From the NCBI GenBank assembly GCA_003671075.1, contig QWPT01000002.1, positions 1-64,000 on the forward strand: a stretch of 64,000 bases of DNA, read 5' to 3'. Of this stretch, positions 36,687-45,265 are shown piece by piece. The stretch's first letter is position 1. The number at the start of each line of letters is the position of its first letter. Position numbers and translations under genes: made by a program. The DNA comes from Planctomycetota bacterium (GTDB taxonomy: Bacteria; Planctomycetota; Phycisphaerae; Phycisphaerales; SM1A02). Under the pieces are notes generated by a model that worked only from the letters and a program-made list of their open reading frames with translations, did not search any database and was not told the DNA's origin.

Positions 36687-37468
36687 CCGAGCTCGCCCTC
36701 CCGCAAGCCGTCCCGCAAGCCATCGAGCGCTCGCAGCGGAAGTCGGCTTGCGCATCGACGGATCTCGCGGTGCATAGTGGCGCGGTAGGTCATGAGTCGG
36801 CGATTAGGCTCATCGAGTCCATTGCCAAAGGTGCGCGTCATGTCGACATAGATGCGGCGAACCGCCATTTCCTCGATGCGCAGTCCAGCGGCGCACGCTT
36901 GAACCCAGAATTGCATCGGAAAGTCGTAGCCGCTCACATCAAGGTGGAGGTTCGCGCAGACGCTGGCGCGATAGGCCTTGTAGCCACAGAAAGCATCGGA
37001 AATGCCGAGCGAAAGCCGCTCGTTGAGCTCGCGGGTAAGCAACGCGTTGATGCGTCGGCGGTCTTCGGGAGCGGGATCGCCGGGCAGCGACTCATCGACA
37101 TAGCGCGAACCGGAGATCAGATCTGCCTCGCCGCGCACGATCGCGGCCACGAAGTTCGGCAGGCTCGCGGGCTCGTGCTGCTCATCGCAGTCCATCGAGA
37201 TCACCCAGTCGTAGCCGCGAAAATCAGCCCATTCCAGCATGTCCTGCATCGCTCGGCCGTAGCCACGGTTCTTGCCATGACGAATGACCTCCACCGGATG
37301 GGTGGCGAGAATGGCAGGGGTCGAATCGGTCGAGCCGTCGTCGATCACCAGGATCTCGCCGTTGAATCCGACAGCGTGTCGCGCGACCTCGGCCAGCACG
37401 CGGTCCACCGACTTCTCCTCATTGAAGACGGGAATCGCAACAAGAATGCGGGGAAGAGTCGTGGTCAT
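36683..37468 (-). CDS. Family 2 glycosyltransferase (dolichyl-phosphate mannosyltransferase-like)
   Basis: 261 residues. GT-A fold: LVAIPVFNEEKSVDRVLAEV, ILVIDDGSTDST, NRGYGRAMQDML and WVISMDCDEQHEP with the DxD-type acidic residues (MDCDEQH) for nucleotide-sugar metal binding; SGYDFPMQFWVQACAAGLRI is the acceptor-side block. No membrane helices, so it probably works on a polyprenyl phosphate at the inner face of the membrane. Overlaps both neighbours by four bases (ATGA). Confidence 0.92.
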   Translation of the reverse strand: MTTTLPRILVAIPVFNEEKSVDRVLAEVARHAVGFNGEILVIDDGSTDSTPAILATHPVEVIRHGKNRGYGRAMQDMLEWADFRGYDWVISMDCDEQHEPASLPNFVAAIVRGEADLISGSRYVDESLPGDPAPEDRRRINALLTRELNERLSLGISDAFCGYKAYRASVCANLHLDVSGYDFPMQFWVQACAAGLRIEEMAVRRIYVDMTRTFGNGLDEPNRRLMTYRATMHREIRRCASRLPLRALDGLRDGLREGELG

Positions 37469-38271
37469 GGAGTTGGGCCGTGAGGGGCGGTGCGACTTTC
37501 GAGCTGGATGAGGACGGAGGTTTCGTCGCGTCGTCGCGGAAAGATTCCAAGAATACGCACTTCTTCGCGTCGTTCCTCGCCCACGATGCCGCGCCCGGGC
37601 ACGACGAAGATCGTCGATTGCACATGGGCTTCGGCGACATCGAGGGTCACATCGAAGGTGAGTTCGAGCACAGTCGCACGCGCGCGTGTTCCGGCGAACT
37701 CGACATCTGCTTCGCCAGTGATGCGCAGCGAACGGCGGGCGCGACCGTTTCCCCGAGCTTTTCCAGCTGAAAGCGTGAGAACTTGCATGGCCGATCCGCC
37801 CTCGAGGTCGGTGAGGGCGGTGAGGATTGGAATGGCGAATGGCAGTCCGTCGGCGAATTTGCTGAGTGAATCCTCGTCGTGGGTCGCGACCTCCCGCAGC
37901 AGAAGCGCACCGTCGGCGCGGCGCTCAAGCATCATGCGTTCCGCGGGGATTTGCCCTTGCGAATCGGCGTTTACGTCGGTTTCGTCGATTAGCATCTCTT
38001 CGAGAATCGTGTGCTCCAGCGTACTGCTCACTCTTTGCACGATCCGCTTTCCCTTGCGCTTGCCTGTGAGAACCTCATAGGTCGCGACGCTGCCGCAAGG
38101 TCTCACCAGATCGTCGAGCGCCACGCTCGATCGCGCTGGCTGAAGCGGACCGTGCTTGAAAACAGCCTCAATGGAAGTCCGGCTCTCTGGCGCGACGCTC
38201 GCCTTCTGCGTGGTCGAGCAGCCCGCGGCCGCGATCACAAGCAGAAAGAAAAGTGCGGAAACGCCTTGCAT
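37465..38271 (-). CDS. Lipoprotein of unknown function
   Basis: 268 residues. The N-terminus MQGVSALFFLLVIAAAGCS is a clear lipoprotein signal with lipobox AAGC (Cys18). The rest is beta-rich (CGSVATYEVLTGKRKGKRIV, LRITGEADVEFAGTRARATV, THVQSTIFVVPG-like strands near the end) and resembles none I recognise. It overlaps the glycosyltransferase by four bases and the preceding gene by one. Confidence 0.8.
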   Translation of the reverse strand: MQGVSALFFLLVIAAAGCSTTQKASVAPESRTSIEAVFKHGPLQPARSSVALDDLVRPCGSVATYEVLTGKRKGKRIVQRVSSTLEHTILEEMLIDETDVNADSQGQIPAERMMLERRADGALLLREVATHDEDSLSKFADGLPFAIPILTALTDLEGGSAMQVLTLSAGKARGNGRARRSLRITGEADVEFAGTRARATVLELTFDVTLDVAEAHVQSTIFVVPGRGIVGEERREEVRILGIFPRRRDETSVLIQLESRTAPHGPTP

Positions 38272-39731
38272 CAGTCCACGGGAAGGCCCTTCGCCTTCCA
38301 GAGTGTTCGCAAGTCTTCGAGCGAGATCAGCTCGGTGACCGAGCCGTCGATGTCCACGCGGCGCACGCGCTTTCCGAGGGCATCGAACTCCTGCACGATC
38401 TTCGCCGGCGCTGAACCCTGCTGAGTCTCAAGCTTCCACCCATTGGTGATGCGAGTCCACGATTCCTTGCGCTGCGGAAGCTTTTGTTCGCGCTGATCGA
38501 ACGCGTAGTCCTTGAATTCGATCGCAGTGACGGAGGGATCGCGCGGCAACAATTCACCAATCACGATGAGCTCTGCTTGCGACAGGTAAACCGGCGGAAG
38601 GGGCCATTCCTGCGGCTCGCGCGTCATTCCATCCTTGCTGGCGGTGATCACTTGAAGTTTCGAGCGTGGCGCTCCTGAACTGGGCGCAAGGCGCAGTCCA
38701 GTCTGCGCGCTTGAGCGACTTGCGCGCTTCTGCCGTTCAGTCGAGCGGATCGACCAGGCCTCGCTCGCGCGGTCCCAGCGCACGAAGTAGCGGCTCTGCG
38801 CGTCAAGGGTATGGGTCGAGTCGTCGCCGATCACCACTCGCGCATCGATCGAGGCCAAGAGCCCCAGCTCACTGTCTTCACCCTTGAAGGTGGCGGCGTT
38901 TTTGGAGGCGTCAACCTCGCCCTGTCGTCCTTCGCGGACGCGGACGATCATGTAGCCGTAGTCCTTTTTCTCGCCATTTTCGCCTGGTTTCCACATGCGA
39001 TACACCCGCGGCTCCAAGCCAATCGTCGCGCGCAGCGTGGTCGCGTTGATAGCGGCGGAGATGGTGGCACCGCGGAGAAGCAGATCGTTGTTTTCCGCGA
39101 GGGCCTTGTCGGCGTCGCGAATTTCGATGGTGGCGAACGCGCGGTCAAGGAGCGGACGCACGCGCGCGAACTCCGAATCAACGAGCAGCAGCGAGAGCAC
39201 GAGATATCCGTCGGTCGAGTTGGGAATCACCAGCAATCCCATGATGCCGCGCCCGCCTGAATCAAGCGGAACCCCGAGGTACATGAGATGTCCCTCGCGG
39301 CTACCGAACATCCGAGGCTCGTTGACGATCATGTCGAGCTTCTGATTTTTGTTGATGAGTTCTTTGAGGTAGTCGTCGCACTGAATTTTCGCGGTGGTTC
39401 CAGCACGGGACGCGGTGAGCGATGAAGCCCGAATGCGCCACGCCGGCTGCTCGGCGCCGTCGGCAAGCAGGTAGCTGGTCGTGGCGGCGCGCTCGATGCG
39501 CACGGCGGTACCAATCGGAACCCGCATGCGAAACCCCAATGCTTCGGCATCGAGCGGTGCGGACGCGAGGCCTTCGTCAGCGGCCGCAGTGGCAGCTTGG
39601 GAGGTCGCGAGGACCGAGAACCATGCTCCCGCAGGCTCGCAAACCATCATTGTGCTGCAAATCATCGCCGCGCCGAGCCAGGCTCGAACCGGCAACTGCC
39701 CAATCAAACGAGAAGCAAGGTCATTGAACAC
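38271..39731 (-). CDS. Exported hypothetical protein, first gene of a coupled cluster
   Basis: 486 residues from GTG 39731, which gives a normal signal sequence (FNDLASRLIGQLPVRAWLGA then MICSTMMV); the open frame starts at 39782. No known domain. It contains several lipocalin or beta-barrel-like stretches (HLMYLGVPLDSGGRGIMGLL, YGYMIVRVREGRQGEVDASK, YFVRWDRASEAWSIRSTE) and an acidic C-terminus (SVTELISLEDLRTLWKAKGL). The TGA overlaps the next ATG by one base. Together with the next three genes it may form a cell-envelope glycan unit; that is inference. Confidence 0.75.
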   Translation of the reverse strand: MFNDLASRLIGQLPVRAWLGAAMICSTMMVCEPAGAWFSVLATSQAATAAADEGLASAPLDAEALGFRMRVPIGTAVRIERAATTSYLLADGAEQPAWRIRASSLTASRAGTTAKIQCDDYLKELINKNQKLDMIVNEPRMFGSREGHLMYLGVPLDSGGRGIMGLLVIPNSTDGYLVLSLLLVDSEFARVRPLLDRAFATIEIRDADKALAENNDLLLRGATISAAINATTLRATIGLEPRVYRMWKPGENGEKKDYGYMIVRVREGRQGEVDASKNAATFKGEDSELGLLASIDARVVIGDDSTHTLDAQSRYFVRWDRASEAWSIRSTERQKRASRSSAQTGLRLAPSSGAPRSKLQVITASKDGMTREPQEWPLPPVYLSQAELIVIGELLPRDPSVTAIEFKDYAFDQREQKLPQRKESWTRITNGWKLETQQGSAPAKIVQEFDALGKRVRRVDIDGSVTELISLEDLRTLWKAKGLPVD

Positions 39732-39861
39732 GCCGCGGATAGTAACGGTGAAACAAAGACGAGACCCCTCCAGTCTTCGCAAGCTCAGACGATTGCGGGC
39801 AACCTGCGCGACTCATAACGCAAATTGCATCATCAACTGACGGTGCGTGTCGCTGACCGCA

Positions 39862-39889
39862 TTGACAGCCGTCGTGGATTTGCTATCTT
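39862..39889 (+). promoter_or_regulatory. Candidate sigma-70 promoter of the S10 superoperon
   Basis: A perfect -35 ttgaca (39862-39867), 16-base spacing and an extended -10 tgctatctt (TG then tatctt, 39884-39889). It is the only strong hexamer pair seen between the divergent genes. Confidence 0.55.
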
Positions 39890-40024
39890 CGCCGATTCGC
39901 GTCACTTCGGCTGCGTGCCGACGGACGCGATCCTCTTCGCATTGCGCGTATGCGCATAGTGCGCTGATGATCAGGAATGCTTTGGCAAGTGAGCGTTGCG
40001 CAGCAAATTGCCTGCAAACGCCAT

Positions 40025-40059
40025 CATGACAGGCACGACAGGCATGACAGGCACGACAG
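40025..40059. repeat. 9-base tandem array, 4 copies
   Basis: Alternating catgacagg and cacgacagg units, in the predicted rpsJ leader. Confidence 0.85.
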
Positions 40060-40209
40060 CAAGTTTGGTCAATCCTCGCGGATTCAGAGTTCATTCTTCA
40101 GCGGCACGGTGCCGCAGAAGACCGCGAGAATTAAAAGGTTGAGTCTGCTCGCGCAGGCGCAACGCAAGCTCAACGCAAGAACGAGGCGACACTCGATGGG
40201 CGACACTCA

Positions 40210-40518
40210 ATGACTGGTGGCAAATTCCGAATCCGCATGGAGGCCTACGACCACCAGGCGCTTGACGCTTCGGCTCGAGAGATCGTTGACCAGGCGAAGC
40301 GCACCGGCGCTCGCGTTGCAGGTCCGATCCCGCTGCCCACTCGCCGAGAGATCTACACAGTCAACCGTTCGCCGTTCATCGATAAGAAGTCGCGCGAGCA
40401 GTTCGAAATCCGAACGCACAAGCGCGTCATCGACATCACTGAGTGGAACCACCGCACCACCGACGCGCTTCAGCGCCTCGTTGTGCCAGCCGGTGTATTC
40501 CTCCGCATTAAGGCTTGA
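40210..40518 (+). CDS. rpsJ: 30S ribosomal protein S10
   Basis: 102 residues, canonical uS10 ([60 protein letters not shown]). Binds the 3' domain of 16S rRNA in the 30S head and also NusB in antitermination. First gene of the 28-gene superoperon; no tuf or fusA lies upstream, unlike many bacteria. 147 bases separate it from rplC. Confidence 0.97.
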   Translation: MTGGKFRIRMEAYDHQALDASAREIVDQAKRTGARVAGPIPLPTRREIYTVNRSPFIDKKSREQFEIRTHKRVIDITEWNHRTTDALQRLVVPAGVFLRIKA

Positions 40519-40665
40519 TTTGTCGGTTGCCTCCGCAAAGTGCGCCAGGCAGCTCGGCAAGAAACAGGTCATCGACAGCACAGTCAATCCAAAGTCCGAC
40601 AGCAAACGTCATGTGCGGTGCTTGCACCGAACCCCTGACGGAATCGCTAGAAAGCCAACGAAATC

Positions 40666-41367
40666 ATGAGCAGCACTCCCTGCAAGTTCGCCATCCTCGG
40701 TCGCAAGATCGGTATGACGCGCTATTTCCTCGAGAACGGGACCAACATCCCGGTCACCGTGATTGAAGCCGGTCCTTGCGTTGTGACGCAGGTCAAGACC
40801 GCTGATCGCCACGGCTACGCAGCGATTCAGATCGCATTCGACGATGTGAAGCCGCGCAATTCGACCATGGCCGTGATTGGCCATGACATGAAGGCCGGCT
40901 CCACCCCCAAGCGCATGCACCGGGAAGTGCGCATGGCGGACGATGCTGCTGCCAACGGCTTCCAGCTCGGCCAGATCATCGATGTCAATGCCCTCGACGG
41001 CACTGCCTATGTCGATGTCGTCGGCACCAGCAAGGGCAAGGGCTTCGCTGGAAACATGAAGCGAAACAACTTCAAGGGAATGAGCGCGACCCACGGTACG
41101 GAGCGCAAGCACCGAACCGGCGGCAGCATCGGCTCCCACGGTACTGACCGTGGTCACGGCGCGAAGATTAAGAAGGGCAAGCGTATGTCCGGCCACATGG
41201 GTGACGAGCGCGTCACCGTGCGCAGCCTGGATGTCGTCAAGATCGATGTCGAGAGGAACCTGCTGCTCGTCAAGGGCCCGGTTCCTGGCGCAAACGACGG
41301 ATACCTCTTTATCCGTCCGGCTACCCGCCTCTTTAAGCGGAAGTCGAAGAAGCTCACGGCGAAGTGA
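40666..41367 (+). CDS. rplC: 50S ribosomal protein L3
   Basis: 233 residues. uL3 reaches the peptidyl transferase centre. Signature GFAGNMKRNNFKGMSATHGT followed by GSIGSHGTDRGHGAKIKKGK is present, as is the N-terminal ILGRKIGMTRYF. About 25 residues longer than the E. coli protein, the extra residues being at the N-terminus and around residues 85-100. A 324-base gap follows, the longest in the operon. Confidence 0.97.
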   Translation: MSSTPCKFAILGRKIGMTRYFLENGTNIPVTVIEAGPCVVTQVKTADRHGYAAIQIAFDDVKPRNSTMAVIGHDMKAGSTPKRMHREVRMADDAAANGFQLGQIIDVNALDGTAYVDVVGTSKGKGFAGNMKRNNFKGMSATHGTERKHRTGGSIGSHGTDRGHGAKIKKGKRMSGHMGDERVTVRSLDVVKIDVERNLLLVKGPVPGANDGYLFIRPATRLFKRKSKKLTAK

Positions 41368-41691
41368 TTCGTCCCTGAGCGCAAGAGTGAGAACACGTCT
41401 GAATTTGTTTGTCATCCCTGCGGCGCGTGAGCTGCAGGGGGTTTGAGGTGAATGAACGAGTCCGAGGCCCGCAGGGGTACTCGGGCGCCAGCAAGGCCGA
41501 ACTGGAACCGGCTGGCAACAACAAGTCCGTATCTCATGGTCGGTGTGGGCCGCTCGAGCAAACAAAGTTTGCAACAAGCGCGCCTCTTCCGAACCTGAGG
41601 ATTCACCAAGTCGAGTCCTACCCCGTGCCACCAATAACAGGCACGCGGAGGGCGAAGCGAAGTGCGGGCGCGGCCCGCGAGAGGCGAAGCA
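41368..41691 (+). other. 324-base spacer between rplC and rplD
   Basis: Normally these genes are adjacent. A 9-base stem with one G-U pair (41416-41424 with 41431-41439, ccctgcggc / gctgcaggg) is followed by ggtttgagg, not by a T run. An open frame 41409-41699 overlapping the rplD start has Arg/Ser/Gly composition without likeness to protein. No tRNA or other RNA gene was recognised. It may be a structured regulatory leader for rplD. Confidence 0.5.
41416..41439 (+). other. Stem-loop in the rplC-rplD spacer
   Basis: Arms ccctgcggc and gctgcaggg with a 6-base loop gcgtga. In E. coli the S10 leader regulated by L4 lies ahead of rpsJ; here a hairpin sits directly in front of the L4 gene. A regulatory role is inference. 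Confidence 0.4.
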
Positions 41692-42459
41692 ATGATTGAA
41701 CTGCCGATTTACGACACTGCAGGCACAAAGGTAGACACCCTGAAGATTGACGAGCAGACGCTCGGCGGAGAAATCCGTCACGCACTCCTCAAGCAGGCGT
41801 ATGTCATCACCCACGGCAACCAGCGCCAGGGTTCCGCTCGAACCAAGAGCCGCGGCGATGTCCACGGTTCGACGCGCAAGATCTACAAGCAGAAGGGCAC
41901 TGGTAGCGCGCGCGCCGGCGCCGCTCGCACCGCAATCCGCAAGGGTGGTGGTGTTACCTTCAAGAAGACCCGCACTCGCGAGGACTTCCGAACCGAGCTC
42001 CCCAAGAAGATGCGCCGTCTGGCCAATCGCAACGCGCTTCTTGCCAAGCTCGTTGACAACGAAGTCAAGTGCTTCGCGACGATTGACTTCAAGACGCCAA
42101 AGACTTCTGACTTCGCCAAGATGATGGAAGCGGTTGGCATCAACCGTACCTGCCTCTTCGCTACCGAGAAGTCCAATCGCAACGCCTTCCTCTCTGCGCG
42201 CAACTGCGCCGGAGTCGATGTGTGCCGCATTGACCAGCTCAACGCGTTCTCGCTGCTGAACCACCGATTCCTTGTGGTGGACAAGGCGGCGCTCATCTCC
42301 TTCCTCGAGGGAACCTGCTTTGACGGTGTGCCTGGAGACGAGGCCGACGCGCCGAAGACTCCTGAGCCAACTCCGGCGAGCACGGCGACTGCACCGAAGA
42401 AGGCTGCACCGAAGAAGTCTGCCGCCTCGGTAACGAAGGCCAAGAAGGAGGTCGCGTAA
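41692..42459 (+). CDS. rplD: 50S ribosomal protein L4
   Basis: 255 residues from ATG 41692. uL4 with the long tunnel-lining loop (RQGSARTKSRGDVHGSTRKI, GSARAGAARTAIRKGGGVTF) intact. The globular part ends near residue 218, after which a Lys/Ala/Pro/Thr tail (PKTPEPTPASTATAPKKAAP onward) adds about 36 residues, a basic extension uncommon outside this group. Followed directly by rplW with no spacer. Confidence 0.96.
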   Translation: MIELPIYDTAGTKVDTLKIDEQTLGGEIRHALLKQAYVITHGNQRQGSARTKSRGDVHGSTRKIYKQKGTGSARAGAARTAIRKGGGVTFKKTRTREDFRTELPKKMRRLANRNALLAKLVDNEVKCFATIDFKTPKTSDFAKMMEAVGINRTCLFATEKSNRNAFLSARNCAGVDVCRIDQLNAFSLLNHRFLVVDKAALISFLEGTCFDGVPGDEADAPKTPEPTPASTATAPKKAAPKKSAASVTKAKKEVA

Positions 42460-42738
42460 ATGGACCCCATCCACATCATTGTTCGTCCGATCGTGACTGA
42501 AAAGGCTACTTGGGGCTCCGGCCACCAGAACCGCTTTGCATTCGAAGTCGCCAGGACTTCGTCCAAGACGGATATCAAGTACGCCGTTGAGTCGCTTTAC
42601 AAGGTTCGAGTTGTCGGCGTCTCAACGCAGAACCGCCACATCCGCGCCCGTGCTTACAAGTACGGCATCGTGGATGGCAAGGTCTGGAAGCGCGCTGTCG
42701 TCAAGATCCACCCCGAAGACAAGATCGAGCTCTTCTGA
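42460..42738 (+). CDS. rplW: 50S ribosomal protein L23
   Basis: 92 residues. uL23 sits at the exit tunnel and docks trigger factor and SRP. IVRPIVTEKATWGSGHQNRF and the KYAVESLYKVRVVGVSTQNR helix-strand are typical; the extended loop is basic (RHIRARAYKYGIVDGKVWKR). Begins on the base after the rplD stop. Confidence 0.97.
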   Translation: MDPIHIIVRPIVTEKATWGSGHQNRFAFEVARTSSKTDIKYAVESLYKVRVVGVSTQNRHIRARAYKYGIVDGKVWKRAVVKIHPEDKIELF

Positions 42739-42756
42739 GCCGCGAGGTATTCCTAA

Positions 42757-43608
42757 ATGGCTATTCGAGTCTACAAGCCGGTCACCAACGGACGCCGAAA
42801 CGCGTCGGTGAACCTCCATTCGGAAGTGACCAAGAAGACCCCTGAGAAGGCGCTTCTCGCCCCGCTCGTTCGCGGCAGCGGACGCAACGTCCAGGGCAAG
42901 ATCACCATCGCTGGTCGCGGTGGAGGTCACAAGCGTCGCTACCGCAAGATCGACTTCCGTCGCAACAAGGACGGAATGACGGCGACTGTCGTCGGTATCG
43001 AGTACGACCCCAACCGCTCCTCGCACATCGCGCTCCTTGAGTACGCTGATGGCGACAGGCGCTACATCATTGCGCCGAAGGGCCTCACCGCCGGCGATGT
43101 GATTGGAAGCTCGACCGAGCCGATGGACCCGAAGCCGGGCAATTGCACTCCAATCAAGCACATTCCGACCGGTATCGCGCTGCACAACATTGAGATCGAG
43201 CCGGGTGCCGGCGGTCGTCTGTGTCGCGGCGCGGGTATGTCGGCGCGTCTGACCAACAAGGAAGGACGCTGGGCAACCATCGTGCTCCCTTCTGGTGAAA
43301 TCCGCCAGGTCTCGATGGAATGCCGGGCAACGGTTGGCGAGGTCGGCAACGCTGATCACGCGAATGTCGTTCTCGGTAAGGCCGGTCGTAATCGTTGGCT
43401 GGGACGTCGTCCGACGACCCGTGGTCTTGCGATGAGCCACCACGCTCACCCGCACGGCGGTGGTTCGGTGTCCAAGGGTGGACGCGAGCCATGTAACTAT
43501 TCGGGTACGTTCGCCAAGGGCGGACGAACTCGTCGTTACGGCAAGTCCAGCGATTCGCGCATCATCCGCCGTCGTCGCAGCAAGCGATACGGTCAGTTGA
43601 AGCTGTAA
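42757..43608 (+). CDS. rplB: 50S ribosomal protein L2
   Basis: 283 residues. uL2 is needed for subunit joining and peptidyl transfer. The C-terminal block GVAMNPVDHPHGGG of most bacteria appears here as RGLAMSHHAHPHGGGSVSKG, a shifted variant of the MNPVDHPHGGG loop that keeps the HPHGGG histidine. GRGGGHKRRYRKIDFRRNKD is normal. Followed by a 192-base spacer with a 38-base repeat array. Confidence 0.97.
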   Translation: MAIRVYKPVTNGRRNASVNLHSEVTKKTPEKALLAPLVRGSGRNVQGKITIAGRGGGHKRRYRKIDFRRNKDGMTATVVGIEYDPNRSSHIALLEYADGDRRYIIAPKGLTAGDVIGSSTEPMDPKPGNCTPIKHIPTGIALHNIEIEPGAGGRLCRGAGMSARLTNKEGRWATIVLPSGEIRQVSMECRATVGEVGNADHANVVLGKAGRNRWLGRRPTTRGLAMSHHAHPHGGGSVSKGGREPCNYSGTFAKGGRTRRYGKSSDSRIIRRRRSKRYGQLKL

Positions 43609-43621
43609 TGATTGATTGAAT

Positions 43622-43725
43622 CGGAGTCGTCGAAGAACTCGCCGAGTCCGTAAGTGAGCCGGAGTCGTCGAAGAACTCGCCGAGTCCGTAAGTGAGCCGG
43701 AGTCGTCGAAGAACTCGCCGAGTCC
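43622..43725 (+). repeat. 38-base tandem array, 2.7 copies, each with a hairpin element
   Basis: Units begin at 43622, 43660 and 43698 and are identical until the third decays at taagtgagc. Each contains a 26-base segment (43624-43649, 43662-43687, 43700-43725) that can fold as an imperfect 10-base stem with a short loop and is related to single copies at 47922 and 48727. It starts 13 bases after the rplB stop. There are no unrelated spacers, so it is not a CRISPR array. Confidence 0.9.
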
Positions 43726-43800
43726 TAAACAGAGTCTGAGTTTGCGAAGTCAGTGGATATCCACGCCGTGCATGCGGCGAGAACCTCAAGAGAACCAACC

Positions 43801-44079
43801 ATGTCGCGTTCGCTCAAGAAGGGTCCATACGTCGTCGAGAGTCTGTACCGCAAGGTTCAGAAGCAGGAAACCGCTACCAAGCGCACTCCGATCAAGACCT
43901 GGTCCCGTGCCTGCACGATCGTTCCCGAGTTCATCGGGTTCACTTTTCAGGTGCACAACGGGCGTCAGTTCATCGATGTCTATTGCACTGAAGACATGGT
44001 TGGTCACAAGCTCGGCGAGTTCTCGCACACTTGCACGTTCCGTGGCCACACCAACAAGAAGGAGAACCTCAAGGTCTGA
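43801..44079 (+). CDS. rpsS: 30S ribosomal protein S19
   Basis: 92 residues from ATG 43801; the frame extends to 43753 without conserved residues. uS19 in the 30S head contacts S13. [40 protein letters not shown] and [20 protein letters not shown] are canonical. Confidence 0.97.
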   Translation: MSRSLKKGPYVVESLYRKVQKQETATKRTPIKTWSRACTIVPEFIGFTFQVHNGRQFIDVYCTEDMVGHKLGEFSHTCTFRGHTNKKENLKV

Positions 44080-44110
44080 TCGCTCTGCGATCTGAACCGA
44101 GGTAACTGCC

Positions 44111-44446
44111 ATGTCTTTCCAGGCCTGCCACCGATTTGCTCGTATCGCGCCCCGCAAGGCGCGCCTCGTCGCGGACTTGATCCGCGGCAAGCGCGTCGAC
44201 GAGGCGCTCGTTGCGCTCGATTTCTCGAAGAAGCGCGGTTCTGCCTTCATCTCTGTCGTGCTCAAGAGCGCGATCGCCAATGCGGAAGAGAAGAATGCCG
44301 ACCCGACCAAGCTCATCGTGAGCGAGTCCCGTATCGACGAGGGTCCGACCCTCGATCGTTTCCAGCCCAAGGACCGCGGTCGCGCGCATCCGATCAAGAA
44401 GCGCACGTGCCACATTCACGTCGCCGTCGAGGAGCGCGGAGCCTAA
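44111..44446 (+). CDS. rplV: 50S ribosomal protein L22
   Basis: 111 residues. uL22 lines the exit tunnel with its beta-hairpin (PTLDRFQPKDRGRAHPIKKR) and the helical core RFARIAPRKARLVADLIRGK. 31 bases after rpsS and 18 before rpsC. Confidence 0.97.
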   Translation: MSFQACHRFARIAPRKARLVADLIRGKRVDEALVALDFSKKRGSAFISVVLKSAIANAEEKNADPTKLIVSESRIDEGPTLDRFQPKDRGRAHPIKKRTCHIHVAVEERGA

Positions 44447-44464
44447 CCGCTCCGGAGAAACACT

Positions 44465-45169
44465 ATGGGACAGAAGGTCCACCCTTTCGGATTCCGAGTC
44501 GGCATCACCGAGGCGCACCGCTCCCGCTGGTTCGCACCTAAGGCGTTGTTCGGTAGCCTCCTCGTTGAGGACTACAAGATCCGCCAGTACATCGACAAGC
44601 GGCTCAACCGCACGCCGCCGTTCGCGGCGGTCAGCGACATTCTGATCGAGCGCACGCGCGACGAACTCACGGTCATCGTGAAGACCGCGCGTCCTGGTCA
44701 GGTCGTTGGTCTTCGTGGCGCTGGAATCGAGTCGCTCACCAAGGATCTCCAGACCATGACCGGCCGCAAGGTCGTCCTCAAGGTCGTCGAGATCAAGAAC
44801 CCTGACCTCGATGCCAAGCTCATCGCGGAAAGCATCGGCGAGCAGTTGAAGAAGCGCGCGAATTTCCGCCGCGTCCTCAAGATGCGCGCTGAGAGCTCCA
44901 TGCAGAACGGCGCGAAGGGAATTCGCATTCTCCTCGCCGGCCGTCTTGGTGGCGCTGAAATGAGCCGAACCCTCGATACGCGCTTGGGCTCCATTCCGCT
45001 CTCCACGCTGCAGGCCAACGTCGAATACGCCGTTGCCCACAGCTTTACGACCTACGGCGCCATCGGCGTGAAGGTGTGGGTCTTCAAGGGCCTCTTCACC
45101 GAGAACGACGAAGACCAGACCCATTCGAGTGCGGCAGGTGGCCGAGCTCGCGCCCGCGGTCGCCGTTGA
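44465..45169 (+). CDS. rpsC: 30S ribosomal protein S3
   Basis: 234 residues. uS3 at the mRNA entry channel. N-terminal GQKVHPFGFRVGITEAHRSR, the KH-2 core (TVIVKTARPGQVVGLRGAGI) and the C-terminal domain (GRLGGAEMSRT, TTYGAIGVKVWVFKGLFTEN) all match. The tail (HSSAAGGRARARGRR) is short and basic. Confidence 0.97.
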   Translation: MGQKVHPFGFRVGITEAHRSRWFAPKALFGSLLVEDYKIRQYIDKRLNRTPPFAAVSDILIERTRDELTVIVKTARPGQVVGLRGAGIESLTKDLQTMTGRKVVLKVVEIKNPDLDAKLIAESIGEQLKKRANFRRVLKMRAESSMQNGAKGIRILLAGRLGGAEMSRTLDTRLGSIPLSTLQANVEYAVAHSFTTYGAIGVKVWVFKGLFTENDEDQTHSSAAGGRARARGRR

Positions 45170-45265
45170 TCGCAGTTGAAACCAGATAGACCGTTCCGAA
45201 TTCCACGAGGCTAGGCATCCGCCGAACCTTGAGCAAACCAAGACAGCGACTGAAGAGGACTGACT

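Larger units (their letters stand above)
39732..40209. other. 478-base gap ahead of the ribosomal superoperon
   Basis: Divergent upstream region between the GTG-started exported protein (minus) and rpsJ (plus). It holds a likely promoter (39862-39889), a 9-base repeat array (40025-40059) and short repeated words at 40153-40212 (gcgacactc twice). Open frames at 39813-40094 and 39847-40029 look non-coding. The rpsJ leader would be about 310 bases. Confidence 0.6.

Noticed and set aside
39640-39715. tRNA-like T-arm on the minus strand (gccggttcgagcctggc)
   Set aside because: The acceptor arms do not pair, no anticodon stem is seen, and it lies in the signal-peptide coding region of the 38271-39731 gene.
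39813-40094. 93-residue minus-strand open frame ahead of rpsJ
   Set aside because: Cys-rich start comes from the 9-base array; lies over the probable promoter; no family likeness.
41409-41699. 96-residue open frame in the rplC-rplD spacer
   Set aside because: Overlaps the rplD start, has no ribosome site and low-complexity composition.
43622-43725. Possible CRISPR array (38-base repeats)
   Set aside because: Units are contiguous without spacer sequences and no cas genes are near; it is a tandem array in a ribosomal spacer.
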